64,000 bases of DNA from Bog-473 sp036489775 (lineage in GTDB: Bacteria > Actinomycetota > Acidimicrobiia > Acidimicrobiales > RAAP-2), in contig DASXFC010000008.1 in the NCBI GenBank assembly GCA_036489775.1, positions 10,982-74,981 of the forward strand, given 5' to 3'. This document shows, in pieces, positions 50,353 to 58,900 of this stretch (position 1 is the first letter of the stretch; every line of letters starts with the position of its first letter). Below the pieces are notes generated by a model that was not told the DNA's origin, searched no databases, and saw nothing but the letters and a program-made list of their open reading frames with translations. The translations under genes were made by a program, and so were the position numbers.

Positions 50353-50370
50353 TCGACGTCGACGTCAGAT
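50353..50370 (+). promoter_or_regulatory. Putative operator, site 6 (upstream of CoA transferase)
   Basis: TCGACGTCGACGTCAGAT matches TTGACGTCGNNGTNRA except at base 2 and near the right end. It sits in an AT-richer gap between the kinase gene and the CoA-transferase start at 50433, 62 bp downstream. Confidence 0.55.
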
Positions 50371-50432
50371 CTGGGTCCGTCCGCCGCGCCGATAGGTGTG
50401 CGCGTGGTCCGGACGACAGAGGGAGGGCAGGG

Positions 50433-51659
50433 ATGACCGCGACTGCGGTGATGAAAGGGGTCCGCATCCTCGAGGTGGCTGAGCACACGTTCGTGCCGGC
50501 CGCTTCGGCACTGCTGGCTGACTGGGGGGCCGAGGTCATCAAGATCGAACCCACCGAACGCGGCGATGCCATGCGGGGTCTGGCCTCGACCGGCGTCCTC
50601 TCGCTCGGGGGCGATGTCCACCCTCTGCTGGAGCACTCCAACCGGGGCAAGCGCAGCCTGGCCCTCGATCTCACTACTCCTGATGGGGTCGAGATCCTGT
50701 ACAAGCTGGCCGCCACCGCTGACGTCTTCCTGACCAACAAGCTGCCCCGGGTCCGCAGGAAGCTCAGCATCGAGCTCGAGGACATCCGGGCGCACAACCC
50801 CAACATCATCTACGTGGCCGGCACCGGCCAGGGCGAGCGCGGGCCCGATGCCGACAAGGGTTCCTACGACGCGCTGTCCTTCTGGTACCGGCCGGGCGTC
50901 TCTCTCGGCGTGAAGCCGGCCGACTCCGATCAGATCCCGGGACCCCCGGGGCCCGGGTTCGGCGACTCGATCGGCGCCATGACCATCGCCGGCGGGATCA
51001 TGGGCGCGCTCTATCACCGCGAGCGGACCGGCGAGGCCACCACCGTCGACGTTTCCCTGCTCAGTACCGGCATCTGGGCCATGGGCCAGGCCTATGCGCT
51101 CTCGCTGCTGACGGGCATGCCCTGGCAGGGTGCGCCCTCCGACGCCCCACGACTCAACCCGCTGGTCCGGAACTTCCTGACCAAGGACGGCCACGCGCTC
51201 GCCTTCTGCTGCCTCCAAGCCTCCCGCTACTGGGCCGAGCTCTGCACCGCGGTGGGGCGGCCCGAGCTGGGCACCGATGCCCGATTTGCCGATCACGCCG
51301 GTCTGCTCGAGCACAGCACCGAGGCGCAGGAGCTCCTCGAAACGGCCTTCGCCGAGCACACAGTGGCCGAGTGGCGCGACCTCCTGGACGAGTTCACCGG
51401 CCAGTGGTGCGTGGTGCAGGACACGCTCGAGGGGGCGACGATCGACCCCCAGACTGAAGCCAATGGTTACATCCAGGACTGCATCACCGCGTCGGGCACG
51501 CCCTTCAAAATGGTGGCCGCGCCGGTGCAGTTCGGCGGTGCGCCAGCCGCTGCGTTGCGGGCGCCCGAATTCAACGAGCACGGCGACGACATCTTGGGCG
51601 AGCTCGGCATCGACTGGGACACCGTCGTCGACCTCAAGGTCCGCTCGGTCGTCGGCTGA
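50433..51659 (+). CDS. CaiB/BaiF-type (family III) CoA transferase
   Basis: This 408-aa protein has the canonical order: VRILEVAEHTFVPAASALLADWGAEVIKIEPTERGD near residue 10, EHSNRGKRSLALDLTTPDGVEILYKLAA, ADVFLTNKLPRVRRKL, YVAGTGQGERGPDADKGSYDALSFWYRPG (active-site Asp in the DxxxYD-type stretch), then GGIMGALYHRERTGEATTVDVSLLSTG. It transfers CoA between an acyl-CoA and a carboxylate, or acts as an acyl-CoA racemase. An operator-like site precedes it. Confidence 0.92.
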   Translation: MTATAVMKGVRILEVAEHTFVPAASALLADWGAEVIKIEPTERGDAMRGLASTGVLSLGGDVHPLLEHSNRGKRSLALDLTTPDGVEILYKLAATADVFLTNKLPRVRRKLSIELEDIRAHNPNIIYVAGTGQGERGPDADKGSYDALSFWYRPGVSLGVKPADSDQIPGPPGPGFGDSIGAMTIAGGIMGALYHRERTGEATTVDVSLLSTGIWAMGQAYALSLLTGMPWQGAPSDAPRLNPLVRNFLTKDGHALAFCCLQASRYWAELCTAVGRPELGTDARFADHAGLLEHSTEAQELLETAFAEHTVAEWRDLLDEFTGQWCVVQDTLEGATIDPQTEANGYIQDCITASGTPFKMVAAPVQFGGAPAAALRAPEFNEHGDDILGELGIDWDTVVDLKVRSVVG

Positions 51660-51736
51660 GCGGCCCGTCGGCCGATTCACCTTTCGTACTCGTTACACAA
51701 ACTCGTCAACGCACAGACACGATCAGGAGGACAGGG

Positions 51737-52570
51737 ATGGGAACGTTTGATGCTTTCCGCTACGACGCCAAGCGCGTGCTGGTGGTGGGAGGCGCTACCG
51801 GCATGGGCGCAGCGGCGGCCGAGCTGGCCCAGGATGCTGGGGCCGACGTGGTGGTCATGGACTTCGCCGAGGTGACGCTGCCCGGCGCCAAGGCCATCCA
51901 CCTCAACCTGGCCGACAAGGGCTCCATCGAGGCCGCCGTCGACGAGTGCGGAGGCCCGGTGCACGCGCTGATGTCGTGCGCCGGGGTGGCCGACGGGACA
52001 CCGAACATCGAGAAGATCGACTTCGTCGGCCACCGCTACCTGATCGAGCGCATGCTGGCCGGTGGGTATCTCCCCAGGGGTTCGTCGATCGGGTTCATTT
52101 CCTCGGCGGCCGGTCTGGGCTGGGAGTCGGATCTCGACACGGTGCGCCAGTACCTCGACGTGGCTGACTTCGATGAGGCTTCGGCCTGGGCCATCGAGCA
52201 CGGCTGGGCTGACTATTTCCACTCCAAGCAGGCGGTCTGTGCCTACGTGGCCCGAGAGGCCTATCCGTTGCTGAAGGACCACGGGATCCGCATCAACGCC
52301 ATCTGCCCCGGCCCGACCGACACGCCGTTGGCCCGGGCCAACGAGGACATGTGGCTGGGCTTCGGTGCCGACTACCGGGCCGACGCCGGCATCGAGGCGT
52401 CGACCCCCCTCGAGCAGGCCTATCCGCTGGTCTTCCTCTGCAGCGACGCCGCCGCCGCCATCAGCGGAATCACGCTGATCAGCGACGTCGGCTACATGAG
52501 CGCCGGCCTCACCGAGGCGTACCCGGCGGCCACGGGCGCCGCGCAGTTCCTCATGGGCCGGCTCTCCTAG
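51737..52570 (+). CDS. SDR-family oxidoreductase (3-alpha-HSD-like)
   Basis: This 277-aa SDR has VLVVGGATGMGAAAAELAQ, a shortened second motif MSCAGVADG, the catalytic Ser in FISSAAGLGWES, and YFHSK as the YxxxK pair inside the insertion DEASAWAIEHGWADYFHSKQAV. This insertion before the catalytic Tyr recalls 3-alpha-hydroxysteroid dehydrogenase/carbonyl reductases. PGPTDTPL follows. It may act on a cyclic alcohol. Twenty-one bases separate it from the next, thioesterase-like gene. Confidence 0.87.
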   Translation: MGTFDAFRYDAKRVLVVGGATGMGAAAAELAQDAGADVVVMDFAEVTLPGAKAIHLNLADKGSIEAAVDECGGPVHALMSCAGVADGTPNIEKIDFVGHRYLIERMLAGGYLPRGSSIGFISSAAGLGWESDLDTVRQYLDVADFDEASAWAIEHGWADYFHSKQAVCAYVAREAYPLLKDHGIRINAICPGPTDTPLARANEDMWLGFGADYRADAGIEASTPLEQAYPLVFLCSDAAAAISGITLISDVGYMSAGLTEAYPAATGAAQFLMGRLS

Positions 52571-52591
52571 ATCGCCACCGGACCCGAGACG

Positions 52592-53379
52592 GTGGCGACG
52601 ACCGCGGGCGAGGACGTCGCCCCGCTCGAGCGACGCCACGTCCTCCAAGACCTCGGATGGGTCATCACGCGGTCGGAGACTGGACTGGGCGGCTCAGCCC
52701 GCATCGTGCCGGAGATGCACGCGCCGGCGTCATTGCACCTGCGCACATCCATTCTGGCGGCCTGGGCCGACGTGCTGGCCGGGTACCTGGCCGTCGAGGT
52801 GGTGGCGCCGCGGGTGCCCGTGACTCTCGAGCTCGACGTCCATCTGTACCGACCGGCCCCTGGGGGTGGCGAGGTCCACGGTGGTGGGCAGGTGATCAAG
52901 GCGGGCCGGACGGTCTTCGCCGCCGGGGTCGACTTCAGTACCGAGGACGGCGAACCCTTCGGCTTCTCGGCCGCGTCCTTCATGGCGGCACCCGACGCCC
53001 GGCTCACCATCGCCCTGCCATTGGGCCTCGACCACCCCGTCCCGACCGGTCCCGGACTGACTATGCCGTTCGCCGAGCGGGCCGGGTGCGAGCGCATCGA
53101 GCCCGGCGTGGCCGCGCTCTCCCACTCCGACGACGTGCTCAACGCCTCCAACACAATCAACGGGGGCCTGATCGCGCTGGCCGCCGAGGAAGCGGTGCTC
53201 TCGCTCTCAGCACCCGGGGCAACGTTGTCGTCGCTGGCCCTGCGCTATTTGCAGCCGGCCCGGGTGGGTCCGGTAGTAGCCCGGGCCGACGTGCGCCAAG
53301 GCCTAGGACGGGTCGAGATCAGAGAGCCGGGAACGGCGACCGCCTGTGTGCGGTGGCCACCACCCGGACCTTCGACTGA
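52592..53379 (+). CDS. Tandem hot-dog thioesterase with an apparent 1-nt frameshift
   Basis: The frame from GTG 52592 encodes two hot-dog halves (LHLRTSILAAWADVLAGYLAVEVVAPRVPVTLELDVHLYRP and VLNASNTINGGLIALAAEEAVLS with LSSLALRYLQPARVGPVVARADV). After GLGRVEIR the frame loses sense and would run to 53479, into the convergent amidohydrolase. In the next frame the text resumes as AGNGDRLCAVATTRTFD and stops at 53377-53379, a normal hot-dog ending. A single missing base near 53324-53326 explains this; the span is drawn to the repaired stop. It is either a real mutation or a sequencing error. Confidence 0.72.
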
Positions 53380-53382
53380 GAC

Positions 53383-54585
53383 TCAGGCGGCGAACGGGAT
53401 CTTCATGGCTTCGGCCAGGTTGCCGCCCATGACCTTGGCGATGTCCTCGTGCGAGAGCCCCTCGAGCTCGTCGACGTAGGAGAGCGGCTCGGACATGCCC
53501 TCGATGTGCGGGTAGTCCGACCCGAAGACCACACGGTCCGCCCCGACCAGATCGATCAGACCGCGGGGGTCCTCCTCGTGGAAGGGGTGGATCCAGATGT
53601 TGCGCTTGAGCACCATCAGCGGGTCCTCGTCGTAGAGCCCGGGCTCGTTGGCATACGAGTGGCCGATGGCGTCGATGAAGGGACGGACCCAGGCCGAACC
53701 GTTCTCCACCGGCAGGACACGCAGGGTGGGGAACCGCGTCAGCAAGCCGTGGCCGATCAACGAGGCCACCGTGTCGAAGATGCCCCGGCCCTGGGTGTGC
53801 ATGATGTCCATGAAGGCGGACTTGCCCTGGAAGGGCAGGTGCTCACCGTCGGAAACGCCTTCCCACTGGTTGAAGTAGCGGGTCAGACCGTCGTCCGAGG
53901 CGTGCATCCCGACCGTGAGGTCGAGCTCGGCCACGCGCTTCCAGAACGGGTCGAACTCGGGGAGGGCGAAGGACCGACGACCCCTGTAGCCGGGGACCGG
54001 GGCCGGGCGGACGAGGATGATCTTGGCTCCTCGCTCGGCCACCCACTCGAGTTCCCGGATGGCCTCGTCCACGATGGGGAGGGTGATCACCGGCGAGGGG
54101 AAGATGCGGCCCTCGTAGTTGAAGGTCCAGTGCTCGTGCATCCACTGGTTCAACGTGTGGATGGCCACATGCGTCGCCTTGGGGTCATCCCACAGCCGCT
54201 CCTCGAGCAGGCTGGCCAGCGTCGGCCACATGAGGGCGCGGTCGAGACCGAGTTCGTCCATGAGGGCCAGTCGGGGCTCGGGCGAGAAGAAGGCCTCGGG
54301 GGCGCGGATGGGATCGCCCATGAGCTCCCGGCGCGATTTATTCTCCGGGTTCCCGGTCTTGTAGAACGCCTCGAAGGCGCCGGGGGCACCGACCACCTCG
54401 AAGGTCGGGTTCGGGATGTACTCCGAAATCACGTTGCGCACCGCGATCTTGGTGCGGCCGTTCACCTGCACGTACTTGATCAGGTACTGGTACTCCTTCG
54501 GCAAGTACTTGGTGAAGGCATCCGTGTTCTCGTACATGTGGTTGTCCGCGTCGAAGACGGGAAAGTCGACGATGTTCTTGGCCAT
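53383..54585 (-). CDS. Amidohydrolase-2 family protein, paralogue of 5702-6886
   Basis: This 400-aa protein begins FPVFDADNHMYENTDAFTKYLPKEY, parallel to the 5702-6886 protein (VFDADNHYYEALDAFTRHL). The strand-5-like His lies in LDLTVGMHASDDG, and FGSDYPHIEGMSEP supplies the strand-8 Asp. HPFHEEDPRGLIDLVGADRVVFGSDYPH is the shared C-terminal signature. Such proteins decarboxylate or hydrolyse cyclic acids. GGAGG precedes the ATG; the promoter region carries a strong copy of the operator motif, unlike the paralogue. Confidence 0.87.
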   Translation of the reverse strand: MAKNIVDFPVFDADNHMYENTDAFTKYLPKEYQYLIKYVQVNGRTKIAVRNVISEYIPNPTFEVVGAPGAFEAFYKTGNPENKSRRELMGDPIRAPEAFFSPEPRLALMDELGLDRALMWPTLASLLEERLWDDPKATHVAIHTLNQWMHEHWTFNYEGRIFPSPVITLPIVDEAIRELEWVAERGAKIILVRPAPVPGYRGRRSFALPEFDPFWKRVAELDLTVGMHASDDGLTRYFNQWEGVSDGEHLPFQGKSAFMDIMHTQGRGIFDTVASLIGHGLLTRFPTLRVLPVENGSAWVRPFIDAIGHSYANEPGLYDEDPLMVLKRNIWIHPFHEEDPRGLIDLVGADRVVFGSDYPHIEGMSEPLSYVDELEGLSHEDIAKVMGGNLAEAMKIPFAA

Positions 54586-54610
54586 GGCACACCTCCGCGC
54601 ACTGCAGGAT

Positions 54611-54628
54611 TTTCAACTTCGACGTCAA
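54611..54628 (-). promoter_or_regulatory. Putative operator, site 7 (upstream of amidohydrolase)
   Basis: On the minus strand TTGACGTCGAAGTTGAAA matches TTGACGTCGNNGTNRA completely. It lies 26 bp before the amidohydrolase ATG and just downstream of a TAATAT box, where bound protein would block transcription. Confidence 0.65.
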
Positions 54629-54727
54629 TATTATGCATCCGGGGGGTCCTGACGCCAGCCGTGCACCTCTCCCCTGCCAGGCATCCTTCCATGGCGGTCG
54701 GCCGGCTGCCCTGGCCAACCGCCGGCT

Positions 54728-54919
54728 TCAGTCCTCGATAGCGATGGCGTTCTTGGGGCAGGAGTGGACCGCCTCCATCAGCTTCTGGCGCAGGGCTTCG
54801 GGGGGGTGCTCGTCGAGGACATAGAGGAAATCGTCGTCGCGCACTTCGAACACCTCAGGGAGGATCCCCATACAGAGGGCGTTGCTCTCGCACAGATCGA
54901 AATCGACGACGACACGCAT
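54728..54919 (-). CDS. 3Fe-4S ferredoxin
   Basis: This 63-aa ferredoxin starts MRVVVDFDLCESNALC with Cys10, Cys16 and Cys54 (in SCPKNAI), the C-x5-C...C-P type that feeds electrons to P450s. It is one of two in the window, the other adjoining P450 20192-21409. GGGAGAGG precedes the ATG at 54919. The P450 at 56218 on the opposite strand, one gene away, is the likely partner. Confidence 0.92.
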   Translation of the reverse strand: MRVVVDFDLCESNALCMGILPEVFEVRDDDFLYVLDEHPPEALRQKLMEAVHSCPKNAIAIED

Positions 54920-55039
54920 GGCCTCTCCCTCCCAACGACGCCGGGCCGGGCCGATGTTACGTGGCATTCGGTGGTGGATTGAGATTCAAGTCAACTGGGC
55001 GGAAGTGTAGGTTTTTCGCAATCAGGAAGGGGCGCTGTC

Positions 55040-56206
55040 GTGCCTGACTCTCACCCGCCCGTCGTCGATGAAGCCGTCCGCAACGAGATCATCAACTTGG
55101 TACGCACCTTCGTCCGACGCGAGGTCATCCCGGTGGCGCCCGACCTGGAGCGAGCCGACACCTTCCCAACCGAGATCGTGTCCCAGATGCGAGACCTTGG
55201 CCTCTTCGGCGTAACCATTCCCGAGGCCTACGGCGGTCTGGGCCTCGACCTTCTGACTTACGTCGGCGTCATCGAGGAGCTCGCATACGGGTGGATGAGC
55301 CTGACCGGCATCGTCAATACCCACACGATGGCGGCGATTCTGATCATGACCCGCGGCAGCGAGGAGCAGAAGCAGCGATGGCGCCCTTCGCTGGCCTCGG
55401 GTGAGCGACGTGGCTGCCTCTCGCTGTCTGAGCCCGACGCGGGCAGCGACACCCGCAGCCTGACCTGCCGGGCTCAGCGCGACGGAGAGGAATACATCCT
55501 CAACGGCACCAAAGCGTGGGTGACCAACGGCGAACGTGCCGGCATTGTTGCTCTGGCCGCCCGCACCGAGCAGGGAATTTCTGCCTTCATCGTGGAAAAA
55601 CAGCCTGGCCCGAGCTTCGAGGGAATCTCAGTCGGCAAGAACGTGAGCAAGCTGGGGTACCGCGGCATCGAGACGGTCGAGATGAACTACGTCGATCACC
55701 GCATCCCGGCGGCCAACCTGATCGGCGACGAAGGGCGCGGCCTGCCCCAGATCCTGAGCGTGCTCGAAGTGGGACGGATCAACATCGCGGCCCGGGCGGT
55801 CGGCGTGGCCAGGGCAGCCTTTGAGGCGGCGTTGGAGTACGCCCAGCAACGTGAAACCTTCGGAAAGCCGATCGCCGAACACCAGGCCATCCAGCTGAAG
55901 TTGGCCGATATGGCCACTCGGCTGGAAGCCTCGCGCCTCCTCACTCGCAATGCCGCCGAACGCCGGGCCCGAGGAGAGCGCTGTGACGTTGAAGCCGGTA
56001 TGGCCAAGCTGTTCGCCAGCGAGACGGCACTCGATCTGAGCATGGAGGCCATGCGCATTCTTGGAGGGGTGGGCTACACCACCGAGTTCGCCGTGGAGCG
56101 TTTCTACCGCGATGCCCCGCTCATGGTGATCGGTGAAGGTACCAACGAGATCCAGCGCATCGTGATCGCCCGCGGCTTGCTGGCGCGCGCCCGCGAGCAG
56201 GGCTGA
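55040..56206 (+). CDS. Acyl-CoA dehydrogenase
   Basis: This 388-aa dehydrogenase has the classical layout: GVTIPEAYGGLGLDLLTYV, CLSLSEPDAGSDTRSLTCRAQ, the beta-domain (EEYILNGTKAWVTNGERAGIVALAAR), YAQQRETFGKPIAEHQAIQLKLADMATRLEASR, and MRILGGVGYTTEFAVERFYRDAPLMVIGEGTNEIQRIVIARGL with the catalytic-Glu position in GEGTNEIQR. This is the standard short-chain/isovaleryl/glutaryl type that works as a homotetramer. GTG start. It begins the operon with the P450. Confidence 0.93.
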   Translation: MPDSHPPVVDEAVRNEIINLVRTFVRREVIPVAPDLERADTFPTEIVSQMRDLGLFGVTIPEAYGGLGLDLLTYVGVIEELAYGWMSLTGIVNTHTMAAILIMTRGSEEQKQRWRPSLASGERRGCLSLSEPDAGSDTRSLTCRAQRDGEEYILNGTKAWVTNGERAGIVALAARTEQGISAFIVEKQPGPSFEGISVGKNVSKLGYRGIETVEMNYVDHRIPAANLIGDEGRGLPQILSVLEVGRINIAARAVGVARAAFEAALEYAQQRETFGKPIAEHQAIQLKLADMATRLEASRLLTRNAAERRARGERCDVEAGMAKLFASETALDLSMEAMRILGGVGYTTEFAVERFYRDAPLMVIGEGTNEIQRIVIARGLLARAREQG

Positions 56207-56217
56207 GAGGAGATGGG

Positions 56218-57417
56218 ATGGCCACAGCGGCGACCGAGCTGTACTACGACCCGTACGACTTCGAGATCGACGCCGATCCATATCCCATCTGGAAACGGCT
56301 CCGGGACGAGGCGCCGCTCTATTACAACGAGCGCTACGACTTCTATGCCCTCAGCCGCTACGAGGACGTGGAACCCTGTCTCGTCGATTGGCAGACCTAC
56401 AGCTCGGCCAAAGGATCGGTGCTCGAGATCATCAGGGCCGCCATCGAAATGCCGCCGGGCATGTTCATCTTCGAGGATCCGCCGGACCACGATCTCCACC
56501 GCGGGCTACTGAGCCGGGTCTTCACGCCGCGCCGCATGGCCGCCATCGAACCCCAGGTCCGCGCCTTTGCGGCCCGTACCCTCGACCCGCTGGTCGGGAT
56601 GGGTGGTTTTGACTTCATCGCCGACCTGGGAGCTGAACTCCCGATGCGCACGATCGGGATGCTGCTGGGCATACCCGAGGAGAACCAGGTCGGGATCCGG
56701 GAGCACATCGACGAGGGTCTGCGCCTCCAAGAAGGCGTGATGCCTGATGCGAACTTTTCCGCGCACGATACCCAGATCACCGACTACGCCGACTACATCG
56801 AGTGGCGGGCACTGCACCCCTCAGACGACCTGGTCACCGAGCTCCTCTTAGCGGAGTTCACTGACGAGCACGGAGTGTCCCGTCGCCTCAGTCGTGACGA
56901 GCTGCTCGGCTACATCGGCCTGCTGTCAGGGGCAGGGAACGAGACGACTACCCGGTTGATCGGCTGGGCCGGGAAGCTACTGGCCGAGTACCCCGATCAA
57001 CGCCAGGAACTGGCCGAACACCCTGAGCTGATCCCTTCGGCGATCGAGGAGATCCTCCGCTACGAGGCACCCTCTCCGGTACAAGCCCGTTACGAGACCA
57101 AAGACGTCACGCATCACGGACAGACCGTTCCTGCCGGCAGCATCATCATGCTGCTCAATGCTTCGGCGAACCGTGACGAGCGTCAGTTCGAAAACCCCGA
57201 CCAGCTGGACATCCACCGCAAGGTCCAGCGACACCTGAGCTTCGGTTACGGGCTCCATTTCTGTCTGGGCGCCCACCTGGCTCGGCTGGAAGGGCGGATC
57301 GCCTTGGAGGAAGTGCTCAAGCGCTTTCCCGATTGGGAGGTGGACGAGGAACGCGCCGTGCAGGCACGCACCTCCACTGTGCGCGGCTGGGAGAAGCTCC
57401 CCGTTCGCACGCCGTAA
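56218..57417 (+). CDS. Cytochrome P450
   Basis: This 399-aa P450 has the I-helix segment LLSGAGNETTTRLIGW (oxygen-binding), EEILRYEAPSPVQAR (ExxR) and the heme loop FGYGLHFCLGAHLARLEGRIA with the Cys near 349. It resembles steroid/fatty-acid-type actinobacterial P450s. It starts 11 bp after the acyl-CoA dehydrogenase, following a GAGGAG site, and needs a ferredoxin, for which the opposite-strand 54728 gene is the candidate. Substrate not visible; coexpression with the dehydrogenase suggests a lipid acid. Confidence 0.94.
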   Translation: MATAATELYYDPYDFEIDADPYPIWKRLRDEAPLYYNERYDFYALSRYEDVEPCLVDWQTYSSAKGSVLEIIRAAIEMPPGMFIFEDPPDHDLHRGLLSRVFTPRRMAAIEPQVRAFAARTLDPLVGMGGFDFIADLGAELPMRTIGMLLGIPEENQVGIREHIDEGLRLQEGVMPDANFSAHDTQITDYADYIEWRALHPSDDLVTELLLAEFTDEHGVSRRLSRDELLGYIGLLSGAGNETTTRLIGWAGKLLAEYPDQRQELAEHPELIPSAIEEILRYEAPSPVQARYETKDVTHHGQTVPAGSIIMLLNASANRDERQFENPDQLDIHRKVQRHLSFGYGLHFCLGAHLARLEGRIALEEVLKRFPDWEVDEERAVQARTSTVRGWEKLPVRTP

Positions 57418-57433
57418 GTCGCCGACGCAACCT

Positions 57434-57988
57434 TCAGCCTTGAGGTCGCAGGGCTGCCACTAGGCGCGGGGCGGCCTCATCCAGCCATCCACTTACGACG
57501 TCATCAAGTTCCTCCAGCTGTCCCTCGGTGACATAGAGGCCGCGAGTGGGCAGGGTGGCGCCAAGTTCGACCAAGACGGGCCGGAGGTGCACCTCCACTG
57601 CGAGTGCGTGTTGCAGCCCGGCACCCACCATCAGGGGCACAACGGTCACACCCACCAGGTCCGTGCTGCTGAACCAATCGAGGAATGACTTCAACAGCCC
57701 GGTGTAACTCGCCTTGTAAGTCGGTGAGGCAATGACCGCCAGAGATGAACTGCGCACGGCCGCGACCGCCTCGGCCACACGAACCGATGACCAGTCGAAG
57801 AGCTCTGACCCATATTCGGCCAAATCAACTGTTCTGAAGTCGGCCGCGGGCAGCCCGACGGCCTCGGCGACCGATCGAGCCACTGTGTCCGCCACCGTGA
57901 GGGTCCGCGAGCGCTGCTTGGGGTTCCCTACGACGACGGCGATGGAGGATTGGTGTTCCTCGCGGGGGCTGGGAGAACGTTCCGTCAT
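57434..57988 (-). CDS. NADPH-dependent FMN reductase-like flavoprotein
   Basis: This protein of about 184 aa has the flavodoxin-like fold of NAD(P)H:FMN reductases: VVVGNPKQRSRTLTVADTVARSV (FMN phosphate loop S-x-S-x-N/T), LAVIASPTYKASYTGLLKSFLDWFS (the S-P-x-Y-x-x-x-x-x-G-x-L-K signature) and VPLMVGAGLQHALAVEVHLRPVL. It reduces flavin or a quinone-like electron acceptor. ATG 57988 is used; a GTG at 57997 is possible. Converges with the P450 gene. Confidence 0.88.
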   Translation of the reverse strand: MTERSPSPREEHQSSIAVVVGNPKQRSRTLTVADTVARSVAEAVGLPAADFRTVDLAEYGSELFDWSSVRVAEAVAAVRSSSLAVIASPTYKASYTGLLKSFLDWFSSTDLVGVTVVPLMVGAGLQHALAVEVHLRPVLVELGATLPTRGLYVTEGQLEELDDVVSGWLDEAAPRLVAALRPQG

Positions 57989-58083
57989 CGCCAGCACAGT
58001 ACCGAGATGCCCTGAGAAAGATCCACGCTGGTCCCCATCCCAAGCTCATCCGCGCATCCGACATGGGCAGTACGGTTCCCCGG

Positions 58084-58887
58084 ATGAGCAGTGACTTCGA
58101 CCCCGCGAATCTAGAGACCTTGATCCTGTCGATCGAGGATTATGTGGCCACGGTGACGCTGAACCGACCTGACGTCTACAACGCATTCGACCAGCAAATG
58201 CAAGACGAGCTGGGAGCGCTCTGGCGCTATCTACGGCACGAACAGTCTGTGAGGGCCGTCGTGCTGACGGGAGCCGGCGAAAAGGCCTTCTGCACGGGAC
58301 TGGACCGCGGTGAGATCCCACTCGATCTCGAGTTCGACCCGTTCACCTACGACGACCCTGGACGCACCATTGGGCCCAAGGGCCAAGGGCTCTGGAAGCC
58401 GGTGATCGCGGCCGTGAATGGGATGGCGTGTGGTGGAGCCTTCTATCTTCTCGGCGAGAGCGACATCCTTATTGCGGCCAACCACGCCACCTTTTTCGAT
58501 CCGCACGTGACCTACGGCATGACCGCCTCGTACGAACCCATTCTCCTCAGTGGACGGATGGCCTTCGGGGATCTCGTCCGCATGACCTTGGTCGGTACCA
58601 GCGAGCGGATGTCAGCCCAGACGGCCCGAGAAGCCGGCTTGGTGAGCCAGGTGGTCGAGGCTTCCCAGCTGAGCGAAACGGCCCATGCCCTCGCACTCGA
58701 CATCGCAGCCCAGCCCCCCCACGCCGTGCAGGCCAGTCTTCGGACCCTGTGGGCGGCTCGGAGCCTGGCGCCCGAACAGGCGCTCGCGCTTGGCAACACT
58801 TTCCTCCAGCTTGGGTCCTCGATACAGGCCAGGCAAGAGGGACAGGAAACTTTCCAGTCCGGGCGGGCGAAGTGGCGGCTGCGCTAG
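58084..58887 (+). CDS. Enoyl-CoA hydratase-family protein, paralogue of 38650-39480
   Basis: This 267-aa crotonase (from ATG 58084; another ATG at 58063) has YVATVTLNRPDVYNAFDQQM, TGAGEKAFCTGLDRGEIP, AAVNGMACGGAFYLLGESDILIAANHATFFDPHVTYGM and ends AKWRLR. The matches to the 38650-39480 protein run through the whole length, so they are recent or functionally linked paralogues. The residues at the hydratase Glu positions are replaced, as in the paralogue. Confidence 0.86.
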   Translation: MSSDFDPANLETLILSIEDYVATVTLNRPDVYNAFDQQMQDELGALWRYLRHEQSVRAVVLTGAGEKAFCTGLDRGEIPLDLEFDPFTYDDPGRTIGPKGQGLWKPVIAAVNGMACGGAFYLLGESDILIAANHATFFDPHVTYGMTASYEPILLSGRMAFGDLVRMTLVGTSERMSAQTAREAGLVSQVVEASQLSETAHALALDIAAQPPHAVQASLRTLWAARSLAPEQALALGNTFLQLGSSIQARQEGQETFQSGRAKWRLR

Positions 58888-58900
58888 ACGCTCTGCCGGA

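Noticed and set aside
50085..51680. Minus-strand frame of 531 aa
   Set aside because: It is the antisense of the CaiB-type gene, with a composition typical of shadow frames.
54979..54994. TTGAGATTCAAGTCAA as an eighth full copy of the operator
   Set aside because: It shares only the TTGA/TCAA ends with the motif and lacks the CGTCG core, so it is kept only as a weak relative.
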